Shown here piece by piece: positions 13,391 through 18,514 of a stretch of DNA of 18,514 bases. The DNA is from Fen-671 sp035502515. Its GTDB lineage: Bacteria > Actinomycetota > Acidimicrobiia > Acidimicrobiales > Palsa-688. The position numbers and the translations under genes are program-made. The notes beneath the pieces were generated by a model. That model saw nothing but the letters and a program-made list of their open reading frames with translations, was not told the origin of the DNA and did no database searches. The DNA is taken from contig DATJUH010000156.1 of NCBI GenBank assembly GCA_035502515.1, forward strand, positions 1 through 18,514. Reading direction: 5' to 3'. How positions within the stretch are numbered: position 1 is the first letter of the stretch; each line of letters opens with the position of its first letter.

Positions 13391-13507
13391 GTGAAAGTAC
13401 GTCCCAGCGTCAAACCGATCTGCGAAAACTGTAAGGTCATCCGCCGGCACGGCCGGGTCGTAGTGATCTGCAGCACCAACCCGCGCCACAAGCAGCGGCA
13501 GGGTTAG
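13391..13507 (+). CDS. rpmJ: 50S ribosomal protein L36, zinc-binding type
   Basis: L36 is the smallest large-subunit protein and binds 23S rRNA through a zinc ribbon. GTG 13391 opens MKVRPSVKPICENCKVIRRH, then GRVVVICSTNPRHKQRQG. Ligands C11, C14 and C27 are present, but the His that usually lies five residues after the third Cys is six away (C27, H33), because the loop reads CSTNPRH instead of the more common C-x4-H. The protein is therefore 38 residues rather than 37. The gene overlaps no neighbour and lies 13 bases before rpsM. Confidence 0.96.
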   Translation: MKVRPSVKPICENCKVIRRHGRVVVICSTNPRHKQRQG

Positions 13508-13520
13508 GGAGCGGCGGTCC

Positions 13521-13901
13521 ATGGCCCGTATAGCCGGCGTCGACATCCCGCGGGAAAAGCGGCTCGAGATATCGCTTACCTACATCTACGGCATTGGCCG
13601 CACCACCTCCAACCAGGTGTGCACGGCTACGGGGGTCAACCGGGACACCCGGGTACGCGACCTCACGGATGAGGAAGTGGCCAAGCTCCGGGCCTGGATC
13701 GACGCCAACTTGAAGGTGGAGGGGGACCTTCGCCGCGACGTCGCCCAGGACATCAAGCGCAAGATCGAGATCGGCTCGTACCAGGGTCTCCGCCACCGGC
13801 GCGGCCTCCCGGTGCGAGGCCAACGCACCCACACCAACGCCCGGACCCGCAAGGGGCCGAAGAAGACTGTCGCCGGCAAGAAGAAGCTGAGGAAACACTA
13901 A
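13521..13901 (+). CDS. rpsM: 30S ribosomal protein S13
   Basis: S13 is in the small-subunit head, contacts the P-site tRNA with its C-terminal tail and bridges to L5. The 126-residue product has MARIAGVDIPREKRLEISLT, the helix-hairpin part YGIGRTTSNQVC, and the basic end with RHRRGLPVRGQRTHTNARTR. The tail ends KKKLRKH, within the usual length range. GGGAG lies upstream of the ATG. Confidence 0.98.
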   Translation: MARIAGVDIPREKRLEISLTYIYGIGRTTSNQVCTATGVNRDTRVRDLTDEEVAKLRAWIDANLKVEGDLRRDVAQDIKRKIEIGSYQGLRHRRGLPVRGQRTHTNARTRKGPKKTVAGKKKLRKH

Positions 13902-13904
13902 CTC

Positions 13905-14009
13905 ATGACACCGGAGCTCGCTTTGGCCCGCACGCCGGCCAAAACACTCTTTTCACGCCGCCTGGTTGCGTTTCGGCAAACAGGCCCAAGTTCCCGGAAG
14001 GGCCGTTAG
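13905..14009 (+). CDS. Possible small ORF (34 aa) filling the rpsM-rpsK gap
   Basis: An ATG three bases after the rpsM stop opens a 34-codon frame that ends TAG one base before the rpsK ATG. The product would be basic (MTPELALARTPAKTLFSRRL at the start) and resembles nothing known to me. Placement at both edges is neat, but a frame this short is easily met by chance in GC-rich DNA. Confidence 0.2.
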   Translation: MTPELALARTPAKTLFSRRLVAFRQTGPSSRKGR

Positions 14010-14010
14010 G

Positions 14011-14409
14011 ATGCCCAAGCCCAAGCCGGGTGGCCGTCGCCCCCGTCGCCGTGAGCGCAAAAACGTCGCCTACGGCGTGGCTCACATCAAGAGCTCTTTC
14101 AACAACACGATCGTGTCCATCAGCGACCTGGACGGCAACGTCTTGGCGTGGGCATCGGCGGGCAATGTGGGCTACAAAGGCTCGCGCAAGTCGACGCCTT
14201 TCGCCGCTCAGTTGGCCGCCGAGGCTTGCGCCCGCCGGGCTATGGAGCACGGCGTACGCAAAGTCGACGTGCTGGTCAAGGGGCCCGGTTCGGGCCGGGA
14301 AACCGCAGTCCGGTCGATCATGAACAGCGGGATCGAAATCGCCGGCATCAAGGACGTCACCCCGATCCCACACAACGGCTGCCGGCCGAAGAAGCGTCGG
14401 AGGGTCTGA
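14011..14409 (+). CDS. rpsK: 30S ribosomal protein S11
   Basis: S11 lies on the platform of the small subunit and contacts the mRNA exit region. From ATG 14011 the product is 132 residues: GVAHIKSSFNNTIVSISDL, SAGNVGYKGSRKSTPFAAQL and the end DVTPIPHNGCRPKKRRRV are all diagnostic. GGAAGGG at 13996-14002 is about eight bases upstream. The frame is open further upstream to 13966, but those residues are not S11-like. It lies four bases before rpsD. Confidence 0.98.
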   Translation: MPKPKPGGRRPRRRERKNVAYGVAHIKSSFNNTIVSISDLDGNVLAWASAGNVGYKGSRKSTPFAAQLAAEACARRAMEHGVRKVDVLVKGPGSGRETAVRSIMNSGIEIAGIKDVTPIPHNGCRPKKRRRV

Positions 14410-14413
14410 GCTA

Positions 14414-15040
14414 ATGGCGCGCTACACGGGGCCGGTCTGCCGGTTATGCCGGCGAGAGAAAATGAAGCTGTTCTTGAAGGGGCCCAAGTGCGACTCCGTG
14501 AAGTGCCCCATCGAGCGCCGTCCCTATCCTCCGGGAGAGCACGGCCGGGACCGGGCTCGCCAGGGTTCTGAATACCTGGCCCAGCTGAGGGAGAAGCAAA
14601 AGGCCCGCCGCATATACGGCGTCTTGGAGAAGCAGTTCCGCAACTACTACGAGGAGGCCAACCGCCAGCAGGGGATCACAGGCGAAAACCTGCTCCGGAT
14701 GCTGGAGCTCCGCCTCGACAACATCGTTTTCCGGGCCAACTGGGGCGCCAGCCGGTCCCAGGCCCGCCAGCTCGTGCGCCATGGCCATGTCCTCGTAAAC
14801 GGCAGGCGGGTCACCATCCCCTCCTACCGTGCCCGTCGTGGCGATGTCGTGTCCCTGAAGGACAAGACGCGGAGCCTGATCGTTGTCCGCCACAATGTCG
14901 ATACCCTGGGACGTCAAGTCCCGCAATGGTTAGAAGCCGGTGCGGATGGCTTCGAGGTCACGGTGCGCGACCTTCCCATGCGCGAGCAGATCGATGTGCC
15001 CGTGCGCGAGTCGCTGATCGTCGAGCTCTTTTCCAAGTAA
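14414..15040 (+). CDS. rpsD: 30S ribosomal protein S4, zinc-binding type
   Basis: S4 is a primary 16S rRNA-binding protein and in E. coli represses the alpha operon through a pseudoknot in the leader. The 208-residue product carries cysteines 9, 12, 26 and 31 near the N-terminus, the zinc-binding version. The S4 RNA-binding domain (NWGASRSQARQLVRHGHVLV, then NGRRVTIPSYRARRGDVVSL) and the end VRESLIVELFSK are present. The ribosome binding site GGAGGG sits in the rpsK end. Confidence 0.98.
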   Translation: MARYTGPVCRLCRREKMKLFLKGPKCDSVKCPIERRPYPPGEHGRDRARQGSEYLAQLREKQKARRIYGVLEKQFRNYYEEANRQQGITGENLLRMLELRLDNIVFRANWGASRSQARQLVRHGHVLVNGRRVTIPSYRARRGDVVSLKDKTRSLIVVRHNVDTLGRQVPQWLEAGADGFEVTVRDLPMREQIDVPVRESLIVELFSK

Positions 15041-15064
15041 CGCGCCGCCAGGAGGTCCATCGCC

Positions 15065-16009
15065 ATGCTTATCATCCAACGCCCTGCCGTCGAGCCGCTC
15101 GGCGAGGAAGAAGACAATCGTCAGCGTTTTGCCATCGGTCCACTCGAGCCGGGTTTTGGCCATACCCTGGGCGTCTCGCTGCGCCGGACGTTGCTGTCGT
15201 CCATCCCGGGGGCGGCCGTTACCCAGGTCCGCTTCGATGATGCTTTGCACGAGTTCACCACGCTGCCGGGCGTAAAAGAAGACATCACCGACGTCATCCT
15301 CTCCTTCAAGGACATCGTCCTGCGGGTGGAGACGTACGAGCCGGTGACTTTGCGTCTCGACGCCCGGGGGCCCGGGACTGTCACCGCCGGCGACATCCAG
15401 ACGACGGCCGACGTCGAAATACTCAACACCGAATTGCCTCTGGCAACGCTCAATGCGAAGGGCCGGCTCGCCTGCGACATAACGGTGGAGCGGGGCCGGG
15501 GTTACGTGCCCGCCGAGCGCAACAAGCGTTCCTCGACGATCGGCATAATCCCAGTCGACTCGATTTTCTCGCCGATCAGGCTCGTCTCTTTCTCGGTCGA
15601 GCCCGCCCGGGTGGAGCAGTCGACGAATTACGACCGCCTGATCCTGGACATTACGACCGACGGGTCGATAACCCCGAGGGAAGCACTGGCTTCCGCCGGC
15701 AGCACGCTGCGTTCGCTGATGGGCCTGGTGGCAGACATGAGCGAGTCCCCTCAAGGCCTCGTGCTCGGCGAAGTGGTGGGGGCCGGGAGCGGTTCGCCCG
15801 ACCTTGACCTCCCCATAGAGGAGCTCGACCTGTCCGAGCGTCCTCGCAACTGCTTGAAGCGGGCGCAGATCAATACGGTCGGGGAACTCGTGTCCAAGAC
15901 CGAGGACGACTTGCTCGCTATAACCAATTTCGGCCAGAAGTCGCTGGACGAAGTACTGCAAAAGCTCGACGAGCGCGGCCTGTCGCTGCGCGGTATGCAG
16001 GCTCAGTAG
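15065..16009 (+). CDS. rpoA: DNA-directed RNA polymerase subunit alpha
   Basis: The alpha dimer nucleates RNA polymerase assembly and its C-terminal domain contacts UP elements and activators. The 314-residue product has the N-terminal dimer domain (EPGFGHTLGVSLRRTLLSSI, then PGAAVTQVRFDDALHEF) and the C-terminal domain from about 253. DNA-contact residues align as R259, N262, C263 and K265 in RPRNCLK (E. coli R265, N268, C269, K271). A strong AGGAGGT at 15050-15056 precedes the ATG by eight bases, in the 24-base gap after rpsD. Confidence 0.98.
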   Translation: MLIIQRPAVEPLGEEEDNRQRFAIGPLEPGFGHTLGVSLRRTLLSSIPGAAVTQVRFDDALHEFTTLPGVKEDITDVILSFKDIVLRVETYEPVTLRLDARGPGTVTAGDIQTTADVEILNTELPLATLNAKGRLACDITVERGRGYVPAERNKRSSTIGIIPVDSIFSPIRLVSFSVEPARVEQSTNYDRLILDITTDGSITPREALASAGSTLRSLMGLVADMSESPQGLVLGEVVGAGSGSPDLDLPIEELDLSERPRNCLKRAQINTVGELVSKTEDDLLAITNFGQKSLDEVLQKLDERGLSLRGMQAQ

Positions 16010-16022
16010 GAGGTCGAGGACT

Positions 16023-16385
16023 ATGGCTGGTGTCCCGGGTCGTCCCAAGAAAGGCCGTCGTTTCGGTGGCGACGCTGCTCATCAAAAGGCCATGATGGGC
16101 AACCTGGTGGCTTCCCTGATCGCCGGCGAAGGTCTCGTCACCACCGAAGCCAAGGCCAAGGCGCTGAGGCCCGTGTTCGAGAAGTGCCTCACCAAGGCCA
16201 AGAAGGGCGGGGTGGAGCACCAGCGTCAGGTGGTGGCGTTCATCCGTGACAAGGACATGGCGCACAAGCTTTTCGTCGAGATCGCCCCTCGTTACGCTGA
16301 CCGGTCTGGTGGCTATACCCGGATCCTCAAGCTCGGCCCAAGGCACGGGGACAACGCGCCCATGGCTCGCATCGAGCTCGTCTGA
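16023..16385 (+). CDS. rplQ: 50S ribosomal protein L17
   Basis: L17 is a large-subunit protein next to the tunnel exit. The 120-residue product starts MAGVPGRPKKGRRFGGDAAH, has the conserved ANLVASLIAGE-like segment (GNLVASLIAGEGLVTTEAKA), and ends PMARIELV, the usual L17 end. TAGGAGGT overlapping the rpoA stop is a good ribosome binding site. The frame ends with TGA at 16383-16385, after which a different frame (that of truA) looks coding. Confidence 0.97.
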   Translation: MAGVPGRPKKGRRFGGDAAHQKAMMGNLVASLIAGEGLVTTEAKAKALRPVFEKCLTKAKKGGVEHQRQVVAFIRDKDMAHKLFVEIAPRYADRSGGYTRILKLGPRHGDNAPMARIELV

Positions 16386-16491
16386 GCCTCCGCCTGGAAG
16401 CGGCCAAGCCGCCGGCGCCGAAGACGGCGTACCACAGGAAGGCGGTGCCGGGGATGTCGCCTCGGCGCCGGACTCTGTCCCGGCTGCTCCC

Positions 16492-16536
16492 GAAGTCCCG
16501 GCCGTGGAGGTGGCCGGCCTAGAAGTCCCTGGAGTA
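16492..16536 (+). repeat. Degenerate 15-bp-periodic triplet in the truA upstream frame
   Basis: Three consecutive five-codon units at 16492, 16507 and 16522 read EVPAV, EVAGL and EVPGV. Identity between units is modest, so this may be the eroded remnant of a 15-bp array or just compositional bias. It is in frame with truA. Confidence 0.5.
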
Positions 16537-17376
16537 GCGGCCTCGGGCCCAGTGAGCGTAGTGGTACCTGAGATCGTGGTCCAAGGGCCGGCCGGTCCCG
16601 CACCAATACAAGGCCGGCGCCTCCGTCTGCTCGTCGCCTACGTGGGCACCCCGTTCCACGGTTTTGCCCTCCAGGGCGAGGTCCCAACAGTGGCTCGGGC
16701 GCTCGCCCAAGCCCTGGAGCGTGTCCTCCGCCACCCGGTCGAGCTCACTTGCGCCGGACGCACCGATGCCGGCGTGCACGCCTGGGGTCAGGTGGTGAGC
16801 CTCGCCGTCAGGGCCGACGCGGACCTGGCCCGCCTGCAGCGGTCCGTCAACAAGCTCCTCTCTCCTTCTGTTGCCGTCAGAGAGGCGGCGTGGGCGCCGG
16901 CTGGTTTCGACGCCCGCCGGTGGGCCCAGTCCCGGGTCTACCGCTACACCGTCTTGTGTTCGGAGTGGCCGGACCCTTTTATTGCCGCCACCACCTGGCA
17001 CGTGGGCCAGGTCCTCGAGCTTCGCCGCATGGAGGCCGCCTGCGACGTGCTGTTGGGGGAACATGATTTCTCATCGTTCTGCCACCAGGTACGAGGCCGC
17101 CGCGGCCCATTGGTGCGGCGGGTACTTCAAGCCGGTTGGTGCGACCTGGGGGGTTCGCGTCTTTGCTTCGAGATCGAGGCCGCTTCGTTCTGTCACCAGA
17201 TGGTCCGGTCCATCGTCGGCCTTCTCGTCGAGGTGGGGCTGGGGCGGCGTAAAGCCGGCGAGATCACCTCCGTGTTGGCGGCGCGCGACCGGGGCGTGGC
17301 CGGCCAAATCGCGCCCCCACACGGCCTCTGCCTGTGGCAGGTAAAGTACCCGCCCGAGTTACTCGGCGGCGACTGA
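16504..17376 (+). CDS. truA: tRNA pseudouridine(38-40) synthase TruA with N-terminal extension; start uncertain
   Basis: TruA makes pseudouridine at positions 38-40 of the tRNA anticodon arm. The catalytic Asp is in AGRTDAGVHA (D88 from GTG 16504); FDARRWAQSRVYRYTV, DFSSFCHQ and ASFCHQMVRSIVGLLVEVGL are other family motifs. The enzyme domain starts near residue 38. No ATG precedes it. In-frame GTGs are at 16504, 16510, 16552, 16561 and 16576, none with a clear ribosome binding site. Bases 16384-16503 in the same frame look coding (26 of 40 first positions are G by hand count) but hold no start codon; upstream GTGs at 16309 and 16246 lie inside rplQ. GTG 16504 is a compromise, and the domain assignment does not depend on it. 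Confidence 0.9.
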   Translation: MEVAGLEVPGVAASGPVSVVVPEIVVQGPAGPAPIQGRRLRLLVAYVGTPFHGFALQGEVPTVARALAQALERVLRHPVELTCAGRTDAGVHAWGQVVSLAVRADADLARLQRSVNKLLSPSVAVREAAWAPAGFDARRWAQSRVYRYTVLCSEWPDPFIAATTWHVGQVLELRRMEAACDVLLGEHDFSSFCHQVRGRRGPLVRRVLQAGWCDLGGSRLCFEIEAASFCHQMVRSIVGLLVEVGLGRRKAGEITSVLAARDRGVAGQIAPPHGLCLWQVKYPPELLGGD

Positions 17377-17579
17377 CCAAAGGACCCGATTCTGCGCCCG
17401 AAAACTCTTGTGAGAAGCCCGTGGCGCGGAACTGGGGAGAGAAACTGCTCTCTGAGCCAAGTTTTCGCACCCAGTTGTATTTTTCACCCCAAAAAACCGG
17501 GCCAGAACCGCCCACTGCCGTCACCCGCAGCTTCCGCTTTGGAGCGGGCTGGCCGACAGGCTGCAAAGAGACGGCAACT
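17377..17579. other. Convergent intergenic region between truA and the minus-strand transporter
   Basis: These 203 bases contain no convincing gene. They must hold the 3' ends of two converging transcripts. A 6-bp stem with one G-U pair (GGAGAG at 17436-17441, CTCTCT at 17448-17453) followed shortly by TTTT could end truA transcription. A second candidate for the minus strand is listed separately. Confidence 0.4.
17491..17513 (-). terminator. Possible terminator of the minus-strand queuosine genes
   Basis: Read on the minus strand, a GGGC stem half (17513-17510) pairs with GCCC (17502-17499) across a 7-base loop and is followed by CGGTTTTTT-like sequence ending at 17491. The T-run is good but the stem has only four GC pairs. 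It lies about 70 bases past the stop of the transporter gene. Confidence 0.3.
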
Positions 17580-18377
17580 TCAGGCCGGCTTCTTGAACGG
17601 CCCATAACGGCGCAGCACGCCGGCCACCACGCCGCCGATCAACACCACCCAGGCTTTGCCCACCAGCTGGCCGGGAAGCGCCACCGCCAGGGGGATCCCG
17701 GCCAGGGTCAGGAAGACGGTCGAGTCGACCACGTCGGCCACCAGCCCCGACCCCACCACCGCGAACGGGAAGTGTCTCGCCTGTAGCGGCGTGTACACGA
17801 GGAAGTCGCAGCTCTCCGACAACAGGAAGGTCACTCCCGAGGCCACCGCGATGGCCGGGCTGGAGACCCACCACGAGATGGTGGCGCCCACGACGATGGC
17901 CACGACCCCGATGCGCAAGCCGGCGAGACGCTGCAAGATGTCCCTGGCTACAAAGGTGAGACCGGCCAGGTAGACGCCGGATGGGGCCTCGAGCCCGAAA
18001 CCGACGGGCAGCACGTGGGCTCCCGCAACAGGCCGCCCTACATGGGAGATCATCCAGTTGGCGCCGGCGATCGAGCCGACGTAGACGGCGAACGCCAGGG
18101 CGGCCAGGGCCAGCCGCGTGCCGTGCGGCCCACCCCCTGGGGGGGCCAGCCAAAAGGCCCGGCGGGGCGCTGAGGGCTTCGGCCCCGCTCCCGCGGACCC
18201 CGCTCCCGCCGGCCCAATTACGGCCGGCCCCGCTCCCGCTGGCCCCGCTCCCGCCGGCCCCGCTCCCGCCGGACCGGCTCCGGCCGGCCCAATTACGGCC
18301 GGCCCCGCTCCCGCCGGCCCAGCTCCAGTGGGCCCGGTCGGAGCCGGTCCGGAATTACCAACTATTGGAGTCGCCAT
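17580..18377 (-). CDS. VUT/YhhQ-family membrane protein, putative queuosine precursor transporter, with repetitive N-terminus
   Basis: The family (YhhQ/QPTR, formerly DUF165) imports queuosine precursors such as preQ0. Family features seen: APSGVYLAGLTFVARDILQR (131-150), ISWWVSSPAIAVASGVTFLL (167-186), SESCDFLVYTPLQ (187-199) and VADVVDSTVFL (213-223), within about six membrane segments from residue 88 to 257. Residues 10-66 are an added Gly/Ala/Pro repeat (GPAGA units, with two AVIGP variants) encoded by a 15-bp array. I chose the ATG at 18377, which overlaps the end of the upstream queF-like frame by 23 bases; the in-frame ATG at 18437 would lie deep inside that gene. Gene names vary (yhhQ, queT), so none is assigned. 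Confidence 0.85.
   Translation of the reverse strand: MATPIVGNSGPAPTGPTGAGPAGAGPAVIGPAGAGPAGAGPAGAGPAGAGPAVIGPAGAGSAGAGPKPSAPRRAFWLAPPGGGPHGTRLALAALAFAVYVGSIAGANWMISHVGRPVAGAHVLPVGFGLEAPSGVYLAGLTFVARDILQRLAGLRIGVVAIVVGATISWWVSSPAIAVASGVTFLLSESCDFLVYTPLQARHFPFAVVGSGLVADVVDSTVFLTLAGIPLAVALPGQLVGKAWVVLIGGVVAGVLRRYGPFKKPA
18181..18360 (-). repeat. 15-bp tandem array 6 at the transporter N-terminus (12 units)
   Basis: Twelve units start every 15 bases from 18181 (+ strand form GGCCCCGCTCCCGCC). Seven are near-identical; GGCCCAATTACGGCC occurs twice (18211, 18286), so a higher-order duplication is likely. On the minus strand the main unit encodes GAGPA permutations. The last three units (18316-18360) are diverged and run into the end of the queF-like gene, so the array boundary there is approximate. 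Confidence 0.92.
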
Positions 18378-18514
18378 TGGCCCGTGAGAAGGTCTCCACC
18401 TGGCTGAGCAAACCCAGGCAGCGGGCCTGTTCGCCATCGGTTAGATCGGGGGCCGGCCGGACGGCCAGAGGCCGTATGGCAATGCCGCCGCGCGGCTTGA
18501 AATCGCCGTACACG
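18355..18514 (-). CDS. queF: Probable NADPH-dependent preQ0 reductase QueF, C-terminal part (cut by window edge)
   Basis: QueF reduces 7-cyano-7-deazaguanine (preQ0) to preQ1 in queuosine synthesis. On the minus strand a frame open from the window edge gives 52 residues, starting VYGDFKPRGGIAIRP and ending at TAA (18357-18355). The (F/Y)xPRGGI pattern near the C-terminus is a QueF feature, and the adjacent YhhQ-type transporter supports the assignment. The catalytic Cys and Asp lie outside the window. Its last 23 bases overlap the transporter start. Another protein of the tunnelling fold cannot be excluded from this fragment. Confidence 0.6.
   Translation of the reverse strand, partial: VYGDFKPRGGIAIRPLAVRPAPDLTDGEQARCLGLLSQVETFSRANGDSNSW

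Noticed and set aside
12301..13491. 396-codon minus-strand open frame opposite map and rpmJ
   Set aside because: It lies opposite the well-supported map gene and has no recognisable domain.
1..18514. tRNA, rRNA, insertion sequence, integrase or phage signature
   Set aside because: I saw no sequence resembling these anywhere in the window, though no covariance or profile search was possible.

Overview
The window is a long run of the S10-spc-alpha ribosomal protein gene cluster of a high-GC bacterium. The gene order (S10 to alpha genes joined to secY-adk-map, then rpoA-rplQ-truA), the zinc-type S14, the TANNNT-type promoter candidates and the long S3 tail suggest Actinomycetota. Acidimicrobiia or a nearby uncultured lineage is my best guess, but it is an inference without a tree.

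Layout: the + strand carries the 3' part of rplD, then rplW-rplB-rpsS-rplV-rpsC-rplP-rpmC-rpsQ (rest of the S10 operon), rplN-rplX-rplE-rpsN(zinc)-rpsH-rplF-rplR-rpsE-rpmD-rplO-secY-adk-map (spc), then, after a 301-bp non-coding gap with a promoter candidate, rpmJ-rpsM-rpsK-rpsD-rpoA-rplQ-truA (alpha). Many junctions are stop/start overlaps (TGATG, ATGA) or abut directly, so translational coupling is likely throughout. infA, normally between map and rpmJ, is missing. The right end has two minus-strand genes converging on truA: a VUT/YhhQ-type membrane protein (putative queuosine precursor transporter) and, upstream of it and cut by the window edge, the C-terminal part of what looks like QueF. 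Together they form a small queuosine locus.

The unusual part is not an extra gene but a pattern laid over the conserved ones. At least eight proteins have long low-complexity terminal extensions: C-terminal on L4, L22 and S3; N-terminal on S17, L5, Adk, TruA and the VUT transporter. Inside or next to these are six clear tandem arrays, plus one degenerate array, whose unit is exactly 15 bp (five codons). The units differ from array to array. One array straddles the adk stop codon, where every copy repeats a stop and a start. I see this as local 15-bp minisatellite growth that generates new disordered protein tails in a core operon. It is the best candidate here for undescribed biology.

Other points of note: three operon gaps filled by small ORFs (one exactly coupled at both ends), a truA frame that looks coding upstream of any good start codon, an L2 His-to-Leu change in a nearly invariant motif, and a one-residue insertion in the zinc site of L36.
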